Source of the DNA: an uncultured Pseudorhodobacter sp.
GTDB lineage: Bacteria; Pseudomonadota; Alphaproteobacteria; Rhodobacterales; Rhodobacteraceae
NCBI GenBank assembly: GCA_913062925.1
Contig: CAJXWJ010000027.1
Span: forward strand, 1-42,791
Direction of reading: 5' to 3'
Length of the DNA: 42,791 bases
Both the position numbers and the translations under genes were made by a program. Positions 1 through 8,071 of the stretch are shown here, one piece after another; the first letter of the stretch is position 1, and the number at the start of each line of letters is the position of its first letter. Under the pieces are notes generated by a model. That model made no database searches. It was not told the DNA's origin and saw only the letters and a list, made by a program, of their open reading frames with translations.

Positions 1-627
1 CGTGGGAGCTGCTCCAACCACATCCCTTCTCCCAAGAATGGCCGCTGGTAATGTCGATGCTTGGATTGGGGTGGGATATGAGTAATTGAGGGAGTGGAGT
101 CCAGTGCAGAGTGTGGTGTGGAGTGTGGTGGATGTAGAGATTGACCACGTTGTTTGAAGTTGTGTTATTTCCTCTTGGGTGGCGGCTGTGGAGGTACTGT
201 TCGATGACTCTGTTGGTGATGCCTTCATGGTATTGTCTTTCTTTGACTTCTTCGACGGCTTGGTAGACGATGGAGCTTGGTCACTTGACGATTTGGCCTT
301 TTCCGACGGTTTTGGCTTGTCATCAGTACTCTCCTTTTCGGCCTCCAACTTCAGCCGCTTACGCTCCTTGGCAGCCTCTTTCTTGGCCTTTCGCTTGAGC
401 TTTTGACGTCCCTTCTTGGATATTGTCGCCTCCAGTTCATTGGCAACGCTCGTGGTGGCGTGTGCAGTCGTAGGCTTGGTTTTAGAGTTGACGTTCTCCT
501 TTGTTGGCTGCTGCTTCATCTTCTTTGCTTTGGAGACTTTGTCATCAGACTTTGGCTTGGCGTCATCAGCGGCAACGCCGTCGATGTTGGTGGCAGCAGA
601 CTGAGCATCCTTGACACCAGTAAAGAG
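1..627 (-). CDS. Eukaryotic DEAD-box RNA helicase fragment, DDX24/Mak5-like (partial, foreign to the rest)
   Basis: The minus strand is open for all 209 codons from about 627 down to base 1, in the frame whose last codon is bases 3-1. The first part is rich in Lys, Ser and Thr (runs such as [14 protein letters not shown]), typical of the N-terminal tails of nucleolar proteins. Then come a Trp about 38 codons before the edge, the Q motif PTPIQ, and DVVGAAPT, which is the start of a Walker A whose GSGKT would lie just past the left edge. In DDX24/Mak5 helicases, which act in large ribosomal subunit assembly, PTPIQ and GAAxTGSGKT are spaced in the same way. Base composition is about 50% GC, unlike the bacterial DNA. 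It meets lepA in a different frame near 624-628. The match is by eye; the family is likely, the exact orthologue is not certain. Confidence 0.75.
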
Positions 628-2395
628 CCTCCTGCGGGATCTCGACCTTGCCGAACTGGCGCATGCGCTTTTTACCGGCTTTCTGCTTCTCGAGCAGTTT
701 CTTTTTGCGGGACGCGTCGCCGCCGTAGCATTTGGCGGTCACGTCTTTGCGCATGGCCGAGAGGGTCTCGCGCGCGATCACGCGGGCGCCGATGGCGGCT
801 TGGATCGGGATTTTGAACATGTGGCGCGGGATCAGGTCTTTCAGCTTCTCGACCATGGCGCGGCCGCGGGCTTCGGCGCGGTCGCGGTGCACCATCATCG
901 AGAGCGCATCGACGGGCTCTTCGTTGACGAGGATCGACATTTTCACCAAGAAATCTTCGCGATATTCCGAGATCTGGTAGTCGAAAGAGGCATAGCCCTG
1001 CGTCACCGATTTCAGCCGGTCGTAGAAGTCGAAGACCACTTCGGCCAAGGGCAGGTCATAGACCACCATGGCGCGGGCGCCGGCATAGGACAGGTCCATC
1101 TGGATGCCGCGGCGGTCTTGGCAGAGTTTCAGCACATCGCCGAGATAGGTGTCGGGCACCATGATCGTGGCTTTGATGCGTGGCTCTTCGATATGGTCGA
1201 TATAGGTCAGGTCGGGCATATCGGCGGGGTTGTGCAGGTCTTGCACGGTGCCGTCTTTCATATGCAGTTTGAACACCACCGAAGGCGCTGTGGTGATCAG
1301 GTCGATGTCATATTCGCGCTCTAGCCGGTCGCGGATGACTTCGAGGTGCAACAGGCCAAGGAAGCCGCAGCGAAAGCCAAAGCCGAGGGCGGCAGAGGTT
1401 TCCATCTCGGTCGAGAAAGAGGCGTCGTTGAGCGAGAGCTTTTCGATCGCGTCGCGCAGGGGTTCGAAATCGGCGGCATCGACGGGGAAGAGGCCGCAGA
1501 ACACCACGGGTTGCGCCGGTTTAAAGCCGGGCAGGGCGGTTTCGCAGCCCTTGCGCTCGGAGGTGATGGTGTCGCCGACGCGGGTGTCGCGCACCTGTTT
1601 GATCGAGCCGGTCCAGATGCCGATCTCGCCCGGCCCAAGTTCAGCAATATCAACCATTTGCGGTTTCAGCACTGCCAGTTTGTCGACGCCGTAGACGGCA
1701 TTGGTTTGCATCATGCGGATGCGGTCACCCTTGCGGATGACGCCGTCGATGACGCGGATCATCACGACCACGCCAAGATAGCTGTCATACCAGCTGTCGA
1801 CCAGCATCGCCTTGAGGGGGGCGTCGCGGTCGCCTTTGGGGGCGGGCAGGCGGGTGACGATGGCTTCCAGCACGTCGGGGATGCCAAGGCCGGATTTCGC
1901 CGAGATCAGGATGGCGTCAGAGGCATCAAGGCCGATCACATCTTCGATCTGTTCGCGCACGCGGTCGGGTTCGGCGGCGGGCAGATCGACCTTGTTCAGC
2001 ACGGGCACGATCTCGTGGCCGGCATCCAGCGCTTGGTAGACGTTGGCAAGGGTTTGCGCCTCGACGCCTTGGCTGGCATCGACCACCAAAAGCGAGCCTT
2101 CAACCGCGCGCATCGAGCGGGAGACCTCATAGGCAAAGTCGACGTGGCCGGGGGTGTCGATCAGGTTGAGGATATAGGTTTTGCCATCCTTGGCGGGATA
2201 TTCGATCCGCACCGTGTTGGCCTTGATCGTGATGCCGCGCTCACGTTCAATATCCATGCTGTCTAGCATCTGCGCTTTCATATCGCGCGCAGCCACTGTG
2301 CCGGTGAGCTGGATCAGCCGGTCAGCGAGGGTGGATTTACCGTGGTCGATGTGGGCCACGATGGAGAAATTGCGGATGAGATCAAGCTGGGTCAT
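566..2395 (-). CDS. lepA: Elongation factor 4 (LepA), C-terminus replaced by foreign sequence
   Basis: Translational GTPase that binds the ribosome and back-translocates or remodels stalled elongation complexes. The start [22 protein letters not shown] is the family start, with G1 at residues 14-22, then DTPGH, NKVD and SAKSG. EF-G-like domains and the LepA-specific C-terminal domain follow, including the [16 protein letters not shown] segment. Homologous sequence ends after GKVEIPQEA (residue 590); LepA proteins normally continue with about ten more residues and stop near 599. Here the frame runs on for some 19 unrelated residues, rich in Cys, His and Arg, and stops at 566. That tail is an out-of-frame reading of the eukaryotic segment, so the true gene end is absent. 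The gene is certain; the 3' end is an artefact or a rearrangement. Confidence 0.93.
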   Translation of the reverse strand: MTQLDLIRNFSIVAHIDHGKSTLADRLIQLTGTVAARDMKAQMLDSMDIERERGITIKANTVRIEYPAKDGKTYILNLIDTPGHVDFAYEVSRSMRAVEGSLLVVDASQGVEAQTLANVYQALDAGHEIVPVLNKVDLPAAEPDRVREQIEDVIGLDASDAILISAKSGLGIPDVLEAIVTRLPAPKGDRDAPLKAMLVDSWYDSYLGVVVMIRVIDGVIRKGDRIRMMQTNAVYGVDKLAVLKPQMVDIAELGPGEIGIWTGSIKQVRDTRVGDTITSERKGCETALPGFKPAQPVVFCGLFPVDAADFEPLRDAIEKLSLNDASFSTEMETSAALGFGFRCGFLGLLHLEVIRDRLEREYDIDLITTAPSVVFKLHMKDGTVQDLHNPADMPDLTYIDHIEEPRIKATIMVPDTYLGDVLKLCQDRRGIQMDLSYAGARAMVVYDLPLAEVVFDFYDRLKSVTQGYASFDYQISEYREDFLVKMSILVNEEPVDALSMMVHRDRAEARGRAMVEKLKDLIPRHMFKIPIQAAIGARVIARETLSAMRKDVTAKCYGGDASRKKKLLEKQKAGKKRMRQFGKVEIPQEALYWCQGCSVCCHQHRRRCR

Positions 2396-2567
2396 GCGCG
2401 CGATATAGCTGGTTCCGCGAGGGTCGGGAAGGGGCTTGTGCGACGGAATGAAAACTGGCGTGTCGCCGGTGGCGGCTGCCCTTGAAAAATCGGGCTCAAC
2501 CGGTCATATAGGGGCAAGAAATTGATCTGTGGCCACACGCAAGCCTAGACAGACGCATGAGGCAGCA

Positions 2568-2882
2568 ATGAAAAAAACCTTAGTTCTGGCGCTTTGTGCC
2601 GCGGTGGCGATACCTGCTTTTGCGGGGGCGGCAGCGGCTGGGCCGATTGAGCGCGCCTGTAACCGCTCGGATCGCGCCAGCACCAGCCGTGGCTTGTGTT
2701 CCTGCATTCAGCAGGTGGCGAATGAGACCCTGCGCCGTGGCGATCAAAGCCGTGCTGCCGGTTTCTTTAAGAACCCCGAAAAGGCCCATAAGGTCTGGAT
2801 GTCGCAATCAAGATCTGACGATGCGTTTTGGGAGCGCTATAAGGCCTTTGGTGCGCAGGCCGAGGCGCGCTGCAAGGGCTGA
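2568..2882 (+). CDS. Small secreted protein, conserved in type, function unknown
   Basis: Encodes about 104 residues. The frame opens at 2529, but the ATG at 2568 is preferred: it has GAGG a few bases upstream and begins MKKTLVLALCAAVAIPAFAGAAAAGPIE, a clean Sec signal peptide. The mature part is about 80 residues with four Cys (CNRSD, LCSCIQ, ARCKG), suggesting disulfides in the periplasm, and ends in a charged helix with DDAFWERYKAFG. Similar small proteins are widespread in Rhodobacteraceae and are sometimes labelled arginine transporter, a name nothing in this sequence supports. It is divergent from lepA. A weak promoter-like pair (TTGAAA at 2482, TATAGG at 2507) lies in the gap. A hairpin follows its stop. 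Confidence 0.8.
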   Translation: MKKTLVLALCAAVAIPAFAGAAAAGPIERACNRSDRASTSRGLCSCIQQVANETLRRGDQSRAAGFFKNPEKAHKVWMSQSRSDDAFWERYKAFGAQAEARCKG

Positions 2883-2906
2883 TCTGCTGAGGCTGGGGCA
2901 GAGGAA

Positions 2907-2926
2907 GCGGGGCTTCGCAGCCCCGC
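2907..2926. terminator. Hairpin between convergent genes, probable two-way terminator
   Basis: A perfect 8-bp stem (GCGGGGCT / AGCCCCGC) with a TCGC loop lies between the convergent stop codons at 2882 and 2934. Neither side has a strong T run, so intrinsic termination would be weak. Confidence 0.5.
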
Positions 2927-2933
2927 CTGTGTG

Positions 2934-3437
2934 TCAGTTCGAGGGCGCTGGGGCTTCGGCGCCCATTTTGCTGTGATCCATCATCCCCATCGCGCCAGGT
3001 TTGCGGGCGTTGTCGACGGGGACGTCGATTTCAACCTTGCCTGCATGTTCAAAGGTCAGTGTGATGTGGATGATATCGCCGTCTTTCAGGTCTTTTTTCA
3101 GCCCCATCAGCATGACATGATTGCCGCCGCGTTTGAGCATAAGGTCTTGCTCGGCTGCAATTTCAAAGCCTTCGGGGACATGGAGCATTTGCATCACGCC
3201 ATCGGCGCTGGCGATATGGGTGTGCAGTTGAACCTTGTCGGCGATGTCAGAGGTGGCGTCGATCAAGCGCTCGTCTACATCGGCGTGATTTTCAACCTTA
3301 AGAAAGATCGCGCCAGAAGCGCCGATGCCGCCGTTGACGCGGGCATATTGGTCCGAGATATGCACCCCGTCATGTGCAAGAGCGGGCCAAGCAATAAGGG
3401 TCGCCGCAGCGGCGAGAAGTGTTTGAAGTCGTGTCAT
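2934..3437 (-). CDS. Periplasmic copper chaperone PCu(A)C
   Basis: 167 residues. A signal peptide ends at ALA (residue 21), then HDGVHISDQYARV opens a small cupredoxin-like beta sandwich. Likely Cu(I) ligands are His72 (LHTHIA), Met82/Met84 (VMQM) and the HVM motif at His107 and Met109, close to the family's H-x10-M-x21-H-x-M pattern. A Met/His tail (MGMMDHSKMG) may add copper-binding residues. Family members deliver Cu(I) to the CuA centre of cytochrome c oxidase, often together with Sco proteins. AGGAAA lies just before the start. It sits 36 bp downstream of a small exported protein, likely in one transcript. No sco or cox gene is in the window. Confidence 0.92.
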   Translation of the reverse strand: MTRLQTLLAAAATLIAWPALAHDGVHISDQYARVNGGIGASGAIFLKVENHADVDERLIDATSDIADKVQLHTHIASADGVMQMLHVPEGFEIAAEQDLMLKRGGNHVMLMGLKKDLKDGDIIHITLTFEHAGKVEIDVPVDNARKPGAMGMMDHSKMGAEAPAPSN

Positions 3438-3473
3438 GATGTTTCCTATTGAGAGATCGGTTTGAAGCTTGGA

Positions 3474-3821
3474 TCAAAGGAAACGCGGCGGGCCTCGGGC
3501 GATTGCTGCGGGGGCTGGGCGACCGGTGCCTGCAACCGTGGTGGCCGGATAGTGGCTGCGCTGGCTGGTTTGCGGCGCCAGCACGGTGATCTGAGCTGGC
3601 AGCAGCACCGAGGACAGGGCGGCAAGACATTCGGGGCAGTTGTGATGCGCGGTTAGCGGCTTGCCTGTGGCATCCAGCTGAAGCGTGGTGACGCCCGCGC
3701 CTGCCAGATCGGCGCAAATGGTGATCTCGGTCGCGCCCTGCATTTCGGAATGCATCACGGCCGAGCTGACCGAAGTGGCCGCCAGCATAAGGGAAAGGAA
3801 AAGGCCAAGCATCACGCGCAT
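3474..3821 (-). CDS. Small exported Cys-pair protein, DUF2946-like
   Basis: 115 residues. An N-terminal hydrophobic segment (MRVMLGLFLSLMLAATS) acts as signal peptide or anchor. The motif HHNCPECLAAL follows near residues 59-69, and the protein ends in the sequence ARGPPRFL. Short proteins with a CPxC pair and an Arg-Pro-Pro ending occur next to copper genes in many proteobacteria (DUF2946). Its position 36 bp upstream of the PCu(A)C gene fits a role in copper handling, but that is inference from context. A second Cys lies in TICADLAG. No strong ribosome binding site is visible before the ATG, so the start is less certain. Confidence 0.65.
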   Translation of the reverse strand: MRVMLGLFLSLMLAATSVSSAVMHSEMQGATEITICADLAGAGVTTLQLDATGKPLTAHHNCPECLAALSSVLLPAQITVLAPQTSQRSHYPATTVAGTGRPAPAAIARGPPRFL

Positions 3822-3897
3822 GGCTGCGATTTACCGCAAGCCCTTGGCAAAGGGAAGGCGGCAGTTTGCCGCCGCATCAGAGGCGGGCAGGAACAGC

Positions 3898-3931
3898 AAA
3901 AGGCCCCGCTTGGATGCCAAGCAGGGCCTTT
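3898..3931 (-). terminator. Rho-independent terminator of rpmB
   Basis: Read on the minus strand, an imperfect but strong stem (AAAGGCCC with GCTTGG on one arm, one unpaired base, CCAAGC with GGGCCTTT on the other) is followed by a short T run. It begins 19 bp after the rpmB stop. Confidence 0.75.
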
Positions 3932-3949
3932 GGAATGCTGCAACAGCGA

Positions 3950-4237
3950 TTAGGCTGCGGCTTGTGCCTTGGCGATGTCGCGCTTGATGCGCAGAGCATC
4001 AACCGACAGTTCCGCGTCCTTGGCTTTTGCCAAGAAGGCGTCCAGACCACCGCGGTGATCGACGGTGCGCAAAGCGGCCGCCGAAATACGCAGTTGGAAA
4101 GAACGACCCAGCGTGTCCGAGATCAAGGTGACCTCGTTCAGGTTCGGAAGGAACCGGCGACGGGATTTGTTGTTGGCGTGGCTGACAGTGTTGCCAGACA
4201 TAGGGCCTTTGCCCGAGAGTTCGCAGACGCGCGACAT
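3950..4237 (-). CDS. rpmB: 50S ribosomal protein L28
   Basis: 95 residues, the usual alphaproteobacterial length. The N-terminus [29 protein letters not shown] is diagnostic: the family has a Cys-x-x-(T/S)-GK start, then the HANNKTKRRF stretch that contacts 23S rRNA. The C-terminal half contains the conserved [12 protein letters not shown] and ends in a charged helix. The start has AAGGAA upstream. A strong terminator follows, and no ribosomal partner gene (rpmG) is adjacent, so it appears to be its own transcription unit. Confidence 0.97.
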   Translation of the reverse strand: MSRVCELSGKGPMSGNTVSHANNKSRRRFLPNLNEVTLISDTLGRSFQLRISAAALRTVDHRGGLDAFLAKAKDAELSVDALRIKRDIAKAQAAA

Positions 4238-4467
4238 GGTCGTGTTCCTTGTCAGTTTAGGTCAGAAGGCTGCCCCCCAGAAACAGGCGGCACCAGAATT
4301 CGATTTCCGGCGTTTAAGGGGATTATCGGGCCGCGTCAAGGCATCAGGCGGGGCAATTGCACAGGATTCTTCGCTGTGGCGCAGGCAGGCGGGGCGATTT
4401 TCTGGCATGATGCGAGCGGGTTAGCGCCACAAAGCCGCAGCTTTGGCAAAATAATTTTGGCGGCAGG

Positions 4468-5463
4468 CTAGGGGGTGGGCAGATGATTCTCGCCGCGCCC
4501 CAGCAGGGTCAGCAGGCGGGCGGCGGCGGTCTCGGGGGTCAGCGCCCCTGCGGCGACCTCGGCCCCCAGTTGCGCCATCACGCCCATGGCCGGGTCGTGA
4601 TCAAGCACCGAGAGCAAGCCGCGCCGGACCTCTTCGCCAAACCAATGCTGGGCCTGCGCGCTGCGCCGGCCCGCCCAATGGCCATGCTGGCGTCGCCAGC
4701 TGATCAGGGTTTCGATCTGCTGCCAAGCGGTGGCAAGCCCTTCATTGGCCAGCGCCGAGACGGTCATCGCCATCGGAAAGCCGCTGGGGTCTTGCGGGCG
4801 GCGGCGCAGCAGCCGCAGCGCGCCGGCATAATCGGCACAGGTGCGCATCGCGGCCTGTTTCAGATCGCCATCGGCTTTGTTGACCAAAATGATGTCGGCC
4901 ATCTCCATGATGCCGCGCTTGACGCCTTGCAGCTCGTCGCCGCCGGCGGGGGCAAGCAGCAGAAGAAAGATGTCGCAAAGTTCCGAGACCACGGTTTCGG
5001 ATTGCCCGACGCCGACGGTTTCGATCAGCACGATGTCAAAGCCCGCAGCCTCGCAAAGCGCCACCGCCTCGCGCGAGCGGCGTGCGACCCCGCCCATATG
5101 CGCTTGTGACGGCGAGGGGCGGATGAAGGCGCGCGGGTCGCGCGAGAGCTGCTCCATCCGGGTTTTATCGCCCAGAATAGAGCCGCCCGAGCGCGCCGAA
5201 GACGGATCCACCGCCAGCACCGCCACCCGCAGGCCAAGCGCTGTCAGCATCAGCCCGAAGCTTTCGATGAAGGTGGATTTGCCGACGCCGGGGGTGCCCG
5301 AGAGGCCGATGCGCAGGGCTTGTTTGGTGGGGTCAAGCCGGCCGAGCAGGTCGAGTGCCAAGGCGCGGTGATCGGCGCGCGCGCTTTCCACCAGAGTGAT
5401 GGCGCGGGCAAGGCTGCGGCGATCTTGGGCGGCGAGGCCAGCGGCGAGGGCGGCAATATCCAT
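4468..5463 (-). CDS. meaB: MeaB/ArgK-type GTPase, methylmalonyl-CoA mutase chaperone
   Basis: 331 residues, normal for the G3E-family P-loop GTPase MeaB. It protects methylmalonyl-CoA mutase and gates loading of its adenosylcobalamin cofactor. Visible motifs are the P-loop GTPGVGKST (residues 56-64), AVDPSSARSGGSILGDKTRM, IETVGVGQSE (switch region), and NKADGD for guanine recognition. A helical dimerisation tail ends the protein. AAAGGA stands 7 bases before the ATG. No mutase gene (mcmA) or epimerase is nearby, so the link to propionate or ethylmalonyl-CoA metabolism comes from the family only. It is divergent from hrpB, with 161 bp between. Confidence 0.95.
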   Translation of the reverse strand: MDIAALAAGLAAQDRRSLARAITLVESARADHRALALDLLGRLDPTKQALRIGLSGTPGVGKSTFIESFGLMLTALGLRVAVLAVDPSSARSGGSILGDKTRMEQLSRDPRAFIRPSPSQAHMGGVARRSREAVALCEAAGFDIVLIETVGVGQSETVVSELCDIFLLLLAPAGGDELQGVKRGIMEMADIILVNKADGDLKQAAMRTCADYAGALRLLRRRPQDPSGFPMAMTVSALANEGLATAWQQIETLISWRRQHGHWAGRRSAQAQHWFGEEVRRGLLSVLDHDPAMGVMAQLGAEVAAGALTPETAAARLLTLLGRGENHLPTP

Positions 5464-5624
5464 GGCGGGTCCTTTGTTGGCTTCGTTTTGCCCGATGTGG
5501 CGGGGCTTGGCCAGAGGCTTTGGGCGCGGGGGGAAGCGGTGGAGCCTCCGGCGGGGATATTTTGGCCAAGATGAAAGCCGGGCGGCGGCTTTTCATGGGC
5601 TGCGGTTTCGGTGATAAGGGCGGG

Positions 5625-8069
5625 ATGAGCGCTTTGCCGATAGAACAGGTTTTGCCCGAGTTGCGGGCGGCATTGGCCGCGCGGGGCATGGCGGTTTTGC
5701 AAGCCCCGCCCGGGGCGGGCAAGACCACGATGGTGCCGCTGGATCTTTTGGCCTCGGGGTTGGTGCGCGGGCGGATTGTGATGTTGGAGCCGCGGCGCTT
5801 GGCGGCGCGGGCGGCGGCCGAGCGGATGGCCGAGACCCTGGGCGAGGCGGTGGGCGCGCGGGTTGGCTACCGCATCAGGGGCGAGGCCAAGGTGGGCAAG
5901 GCCACCCGCATTGAGGTGGTCACCGAGGGTATTTTGACGCGGATGATTCAGAGTGATCCTGAATTGCGCGGCGTTGGGGCTGTGATTTTCGACGAGTTTC
6001 ACGAGCGGTCTTTGAATGCCGATTTGGGCTTGGCGCTTGCTTTGGAGATCCGGGCGGCGCTGCGCGAGGATCTGATGTTGATCGTGATGTCGGCGACCTT
6101 GGATGCGGCGCCGGTGGCCGAGTTGATGGGCGCGGCGCCGGTGGTGACCTCGCAGGGGCGGGCCTTTGCGGTGGAGACGCGGTGGCTGGGGCGCAGCCCC
6201 GACGCGAGCCTGCGGTTTGAGGCTGGGGTGGCAGGGCTGGTGCGGCAGGCGGTGGCCGAGACCGAGGGCGGGGTCTTGGTGTTTTTGCCCGGCGAGGGCG
6301 AGATCCGGCGGGTTGAGGCGATGCTGGGCGGGCTTGCCGGTTGCGAGATACGGCCGTTGTTTGGCGCGATGGATTTTGCAGCACAGCGCGCGGCGCTGGC
6401 GCCTTCGCAGGCGCGCAAGATTGTGCTGGCCACCTCGATCGCCGAGACATCGCTGACCATTCCCGACATTGGCGTGGTGGTGGATGGCGGGCGGGCGCGG
6501 CGGGCGCGGTTTGACCCCAATTCCGGCATGTCGCGGCTGGTGACCGAGCGGGTGACGCGGGCGGAGGCCGAGCAGCGGCGCGGGCGGGCGGGGCGGATCG
6601 CGGCGGGGGTGTGCTATCGCTATTGGACGAAGGGCGAGGAGGGCGGCTTGGCCGCCTATCCGCCGGCAGAGATTGAGGCGGCGGATTTGACCGGGCTGGC
6701 GCTGGAGCTTGCACTTTGGGGTGGTGAGGTGGCTTTGCTGACGCCGCCGAACCCCGGGGCCATGGCCGAGGCGCGGGCGCTTTTGACGGCGCTGGGGGCC
6801 TTGGAGGCGGGGCGGATCACGCCGCATGGCCGGGCCTTGGCGGCGCTGCCCTTGCATCCGCGCTTGGCGCATATGCTGCGCCGCGCAGGGCCTGAAGCGG
6901 GGCTTTTGGCGGCGCTTTTGGCCGAGCGGGACCCGATCAAGGGCGCGCCGCCGGATTTGGCGCTGCGGATGGCGGCGCTGGCCGATCCGCGCCGGTTTGA
7001 GGCCGAGCATCCTTGGCCGGTGTTGCGGCCTGTGGTCGAGCGCATTCGGCAAGAGGCGCGGCGTCTGGAGCGGGGGGCCGGGGCGGCTGTGGCTGCGGAT
7101 GCGGGCCTGAGCCTTGGGCAGATGGCGGCGCTGGCCTATCCCGACCGCATTGGCCAGCGGCGCAAGGGCGATGCGCCGCGCTTTGTGCTGTCGGGCGGCA
7201 AGGGGGCTGTGATGGCGGTTGGCACGCCTTTGGCTTCGGCGCGGCTGCTGGTGGCCACCGATCTGGACGGCGACACCCGCGAGGCGCAGATCCGGCAAGC
7301 GGTGGCGCTGTCAGAGGCCGAGCTGCGCGCGCTTTATGCCGCGCAGATCGAGACGCTGGAGGTTTGCCTTTGGTCCAAGCGCGAAGGGCGGGTTTTGGCG
7401 CGGCGGCAAGAGCGGTTTGGCGCGCTGGTCTTGGGCGATCAGGCTTGGAGCGATGCACCGCCCGAGGCGATTGCGCGGGCGGCGCTGGAGGGGGTGCGGC
7501 TGAATGGGCTGCATTTTAGCCCTGCGGCACGGCGGTTTCGGGCGCGGGTGGCGCTTGCGCGCGGCGGTGATGCCGATAGCGATTGGCCGGATGTCAGCGA
7601 TGAGGGCCTGATGGCTGCGGCCGAGGCTTGGCTTTTGCCGCATCTGGGCAAATGCCGCAGCGAGGCCGATTTGCGCAGCCTTGATCTGCACGAGCCGTTG
7701 CGGGCCTGTCTGACCTGGGATCAGCTGCGGCGGTTGGATCAGCTGGTGCCTGCGCATTTTGAAACCCCCTTGGGCCGCAAAGTGCCGATTGATTACGACG
7801 GCGAGGCCCCCGCGATTGAGGTGCGCTTGCAAGAGATGTTTGGCGTGACCCGGCATCCGGTGGTGGGGGCAAAGCAGTTGCCGCTGCGGGTGACGCTGAC
7901 CTCGCCGGGGCATAAGACCATTCAGGTGACGATGGATATTCCGCGGTTCTGGACCAGCTCTTATGCCGATGTGCGCAAGGATATGCGCGGGCAATACCCG
8001 CGCCACCCTTGGCCGGAAGACCCGACGCAGGCAGAGCCTACGCTGCGCGCCAAGCCGCGCGGCACCTGA
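5625..8069 (+). CDS. hrpB: ATP-dependent helicase HrpB
   Basis: DEAH-family helicase of the HrpB type, 814 residues from the preferred ATG at 5625 (MSALPIEQVLPELRAAL), which has AAGGGCGGG upstream. The frame is open further left to 5520, but that stretch looks untranslated. Motif I is APPGAGKTT (residues 27-35), motif II DEFH near residue 120, motif III SATLD, and motif VI QRRGRAGR. These are followed by the HA2-like helical region and the HrpB C-terminal domain (PVVGAKQLPLRVTLTSPGH). Biological role in bacteria is poorly defined; RNA remodelling is presumed. Its stop is 2 bp from the convergent puuD stop. Several long frames on its opposite strand are shadows. Confidence 0.95.
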   Translation: MSALPIEQVLPELRAALAARGMAVLQAPPGAGKTTMVPLDLLASGLVRGRIVMLEPRRLAARAAAERMAETLGEAVGARVGYRIRGEAKVGKATRIEVVTEGILTRMIQSDPELRGVGAVIFDEFHERSLNADLGLALALEIRAALREDLMLIVMSATLDAAPVAELMGAAPVVTSQGRAFAVETRWLGRSPDASLRFEAGVAGLVRQAVAETEGGVLVFLPGEGEIRRVEAMLGGLAGCEIRPLFGAMDFAAQRAALAPSQARKIVLATSIAETSLTIPDIGVVVDGGRARRARFDPNSGMSRLVTERVTRAEAEQRRGRAGRIAAGVCYRYWTKGEEGGLAAYPPAEIEAADLTGLALELALWGGEVALLTPPNPGAMAEARALLTALGALEAGRITPHGRALAALPLHPRLAHMLRRAGPEAGLLAALLAERDPIKGAPPDLALRMAALADPRRFEAEHPWPVLRPVVERIRQEARRLERGAGAAVAADAGLSLGQMAALAYPDRIGQRRKGDAPRFVLSGGKGAVMAVGTPLASARLLVATDLDGDTREAQIRQAVALSEAELRALYAAQIETLEVCLWSKREGRVLARRQERFGALVLGDQAWSDAPPEAIARAALEGVRLNGLHFSPAARRFRARVALARGGDADSDWPDVSDEGLMAAAEAWLLPHLGKCRSEADLRSLDLHEPLRACLTWDQLRRLDQLVPAHFETPLGRKVPIDYDGEAPAIEVRLQEMFGVTRHPVVGAKQLPLRVTLTSPGHKTIQVTMDIPRFWTSSYADVRKDMRGQYPRHPWPEDPTQAEPTLRAKPRGT

Positions 8070-8071
8070 GC

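Noticed and set aside
179-604. Plus-strand frames in the first 600 bases
   Set aside because: They are rich in Phe, Leu, Ser and Asp because they are the complement of the Lys-rich helicase tail; no bacterial ribosome binding site or domain.
3866-4471. 201-residue plus-strand frame across rpmB
   Set aside because: It crosses rpmB and its terminator, and has no recognisable domain or start signal.
5250-7298. 682-residue minus-strand frame opposite hrpB
   Set aside because: Arg/Pro/His-rich translation with no domain, a mirror of high-GC codons in hrpB, and it also runs over the meaB start.
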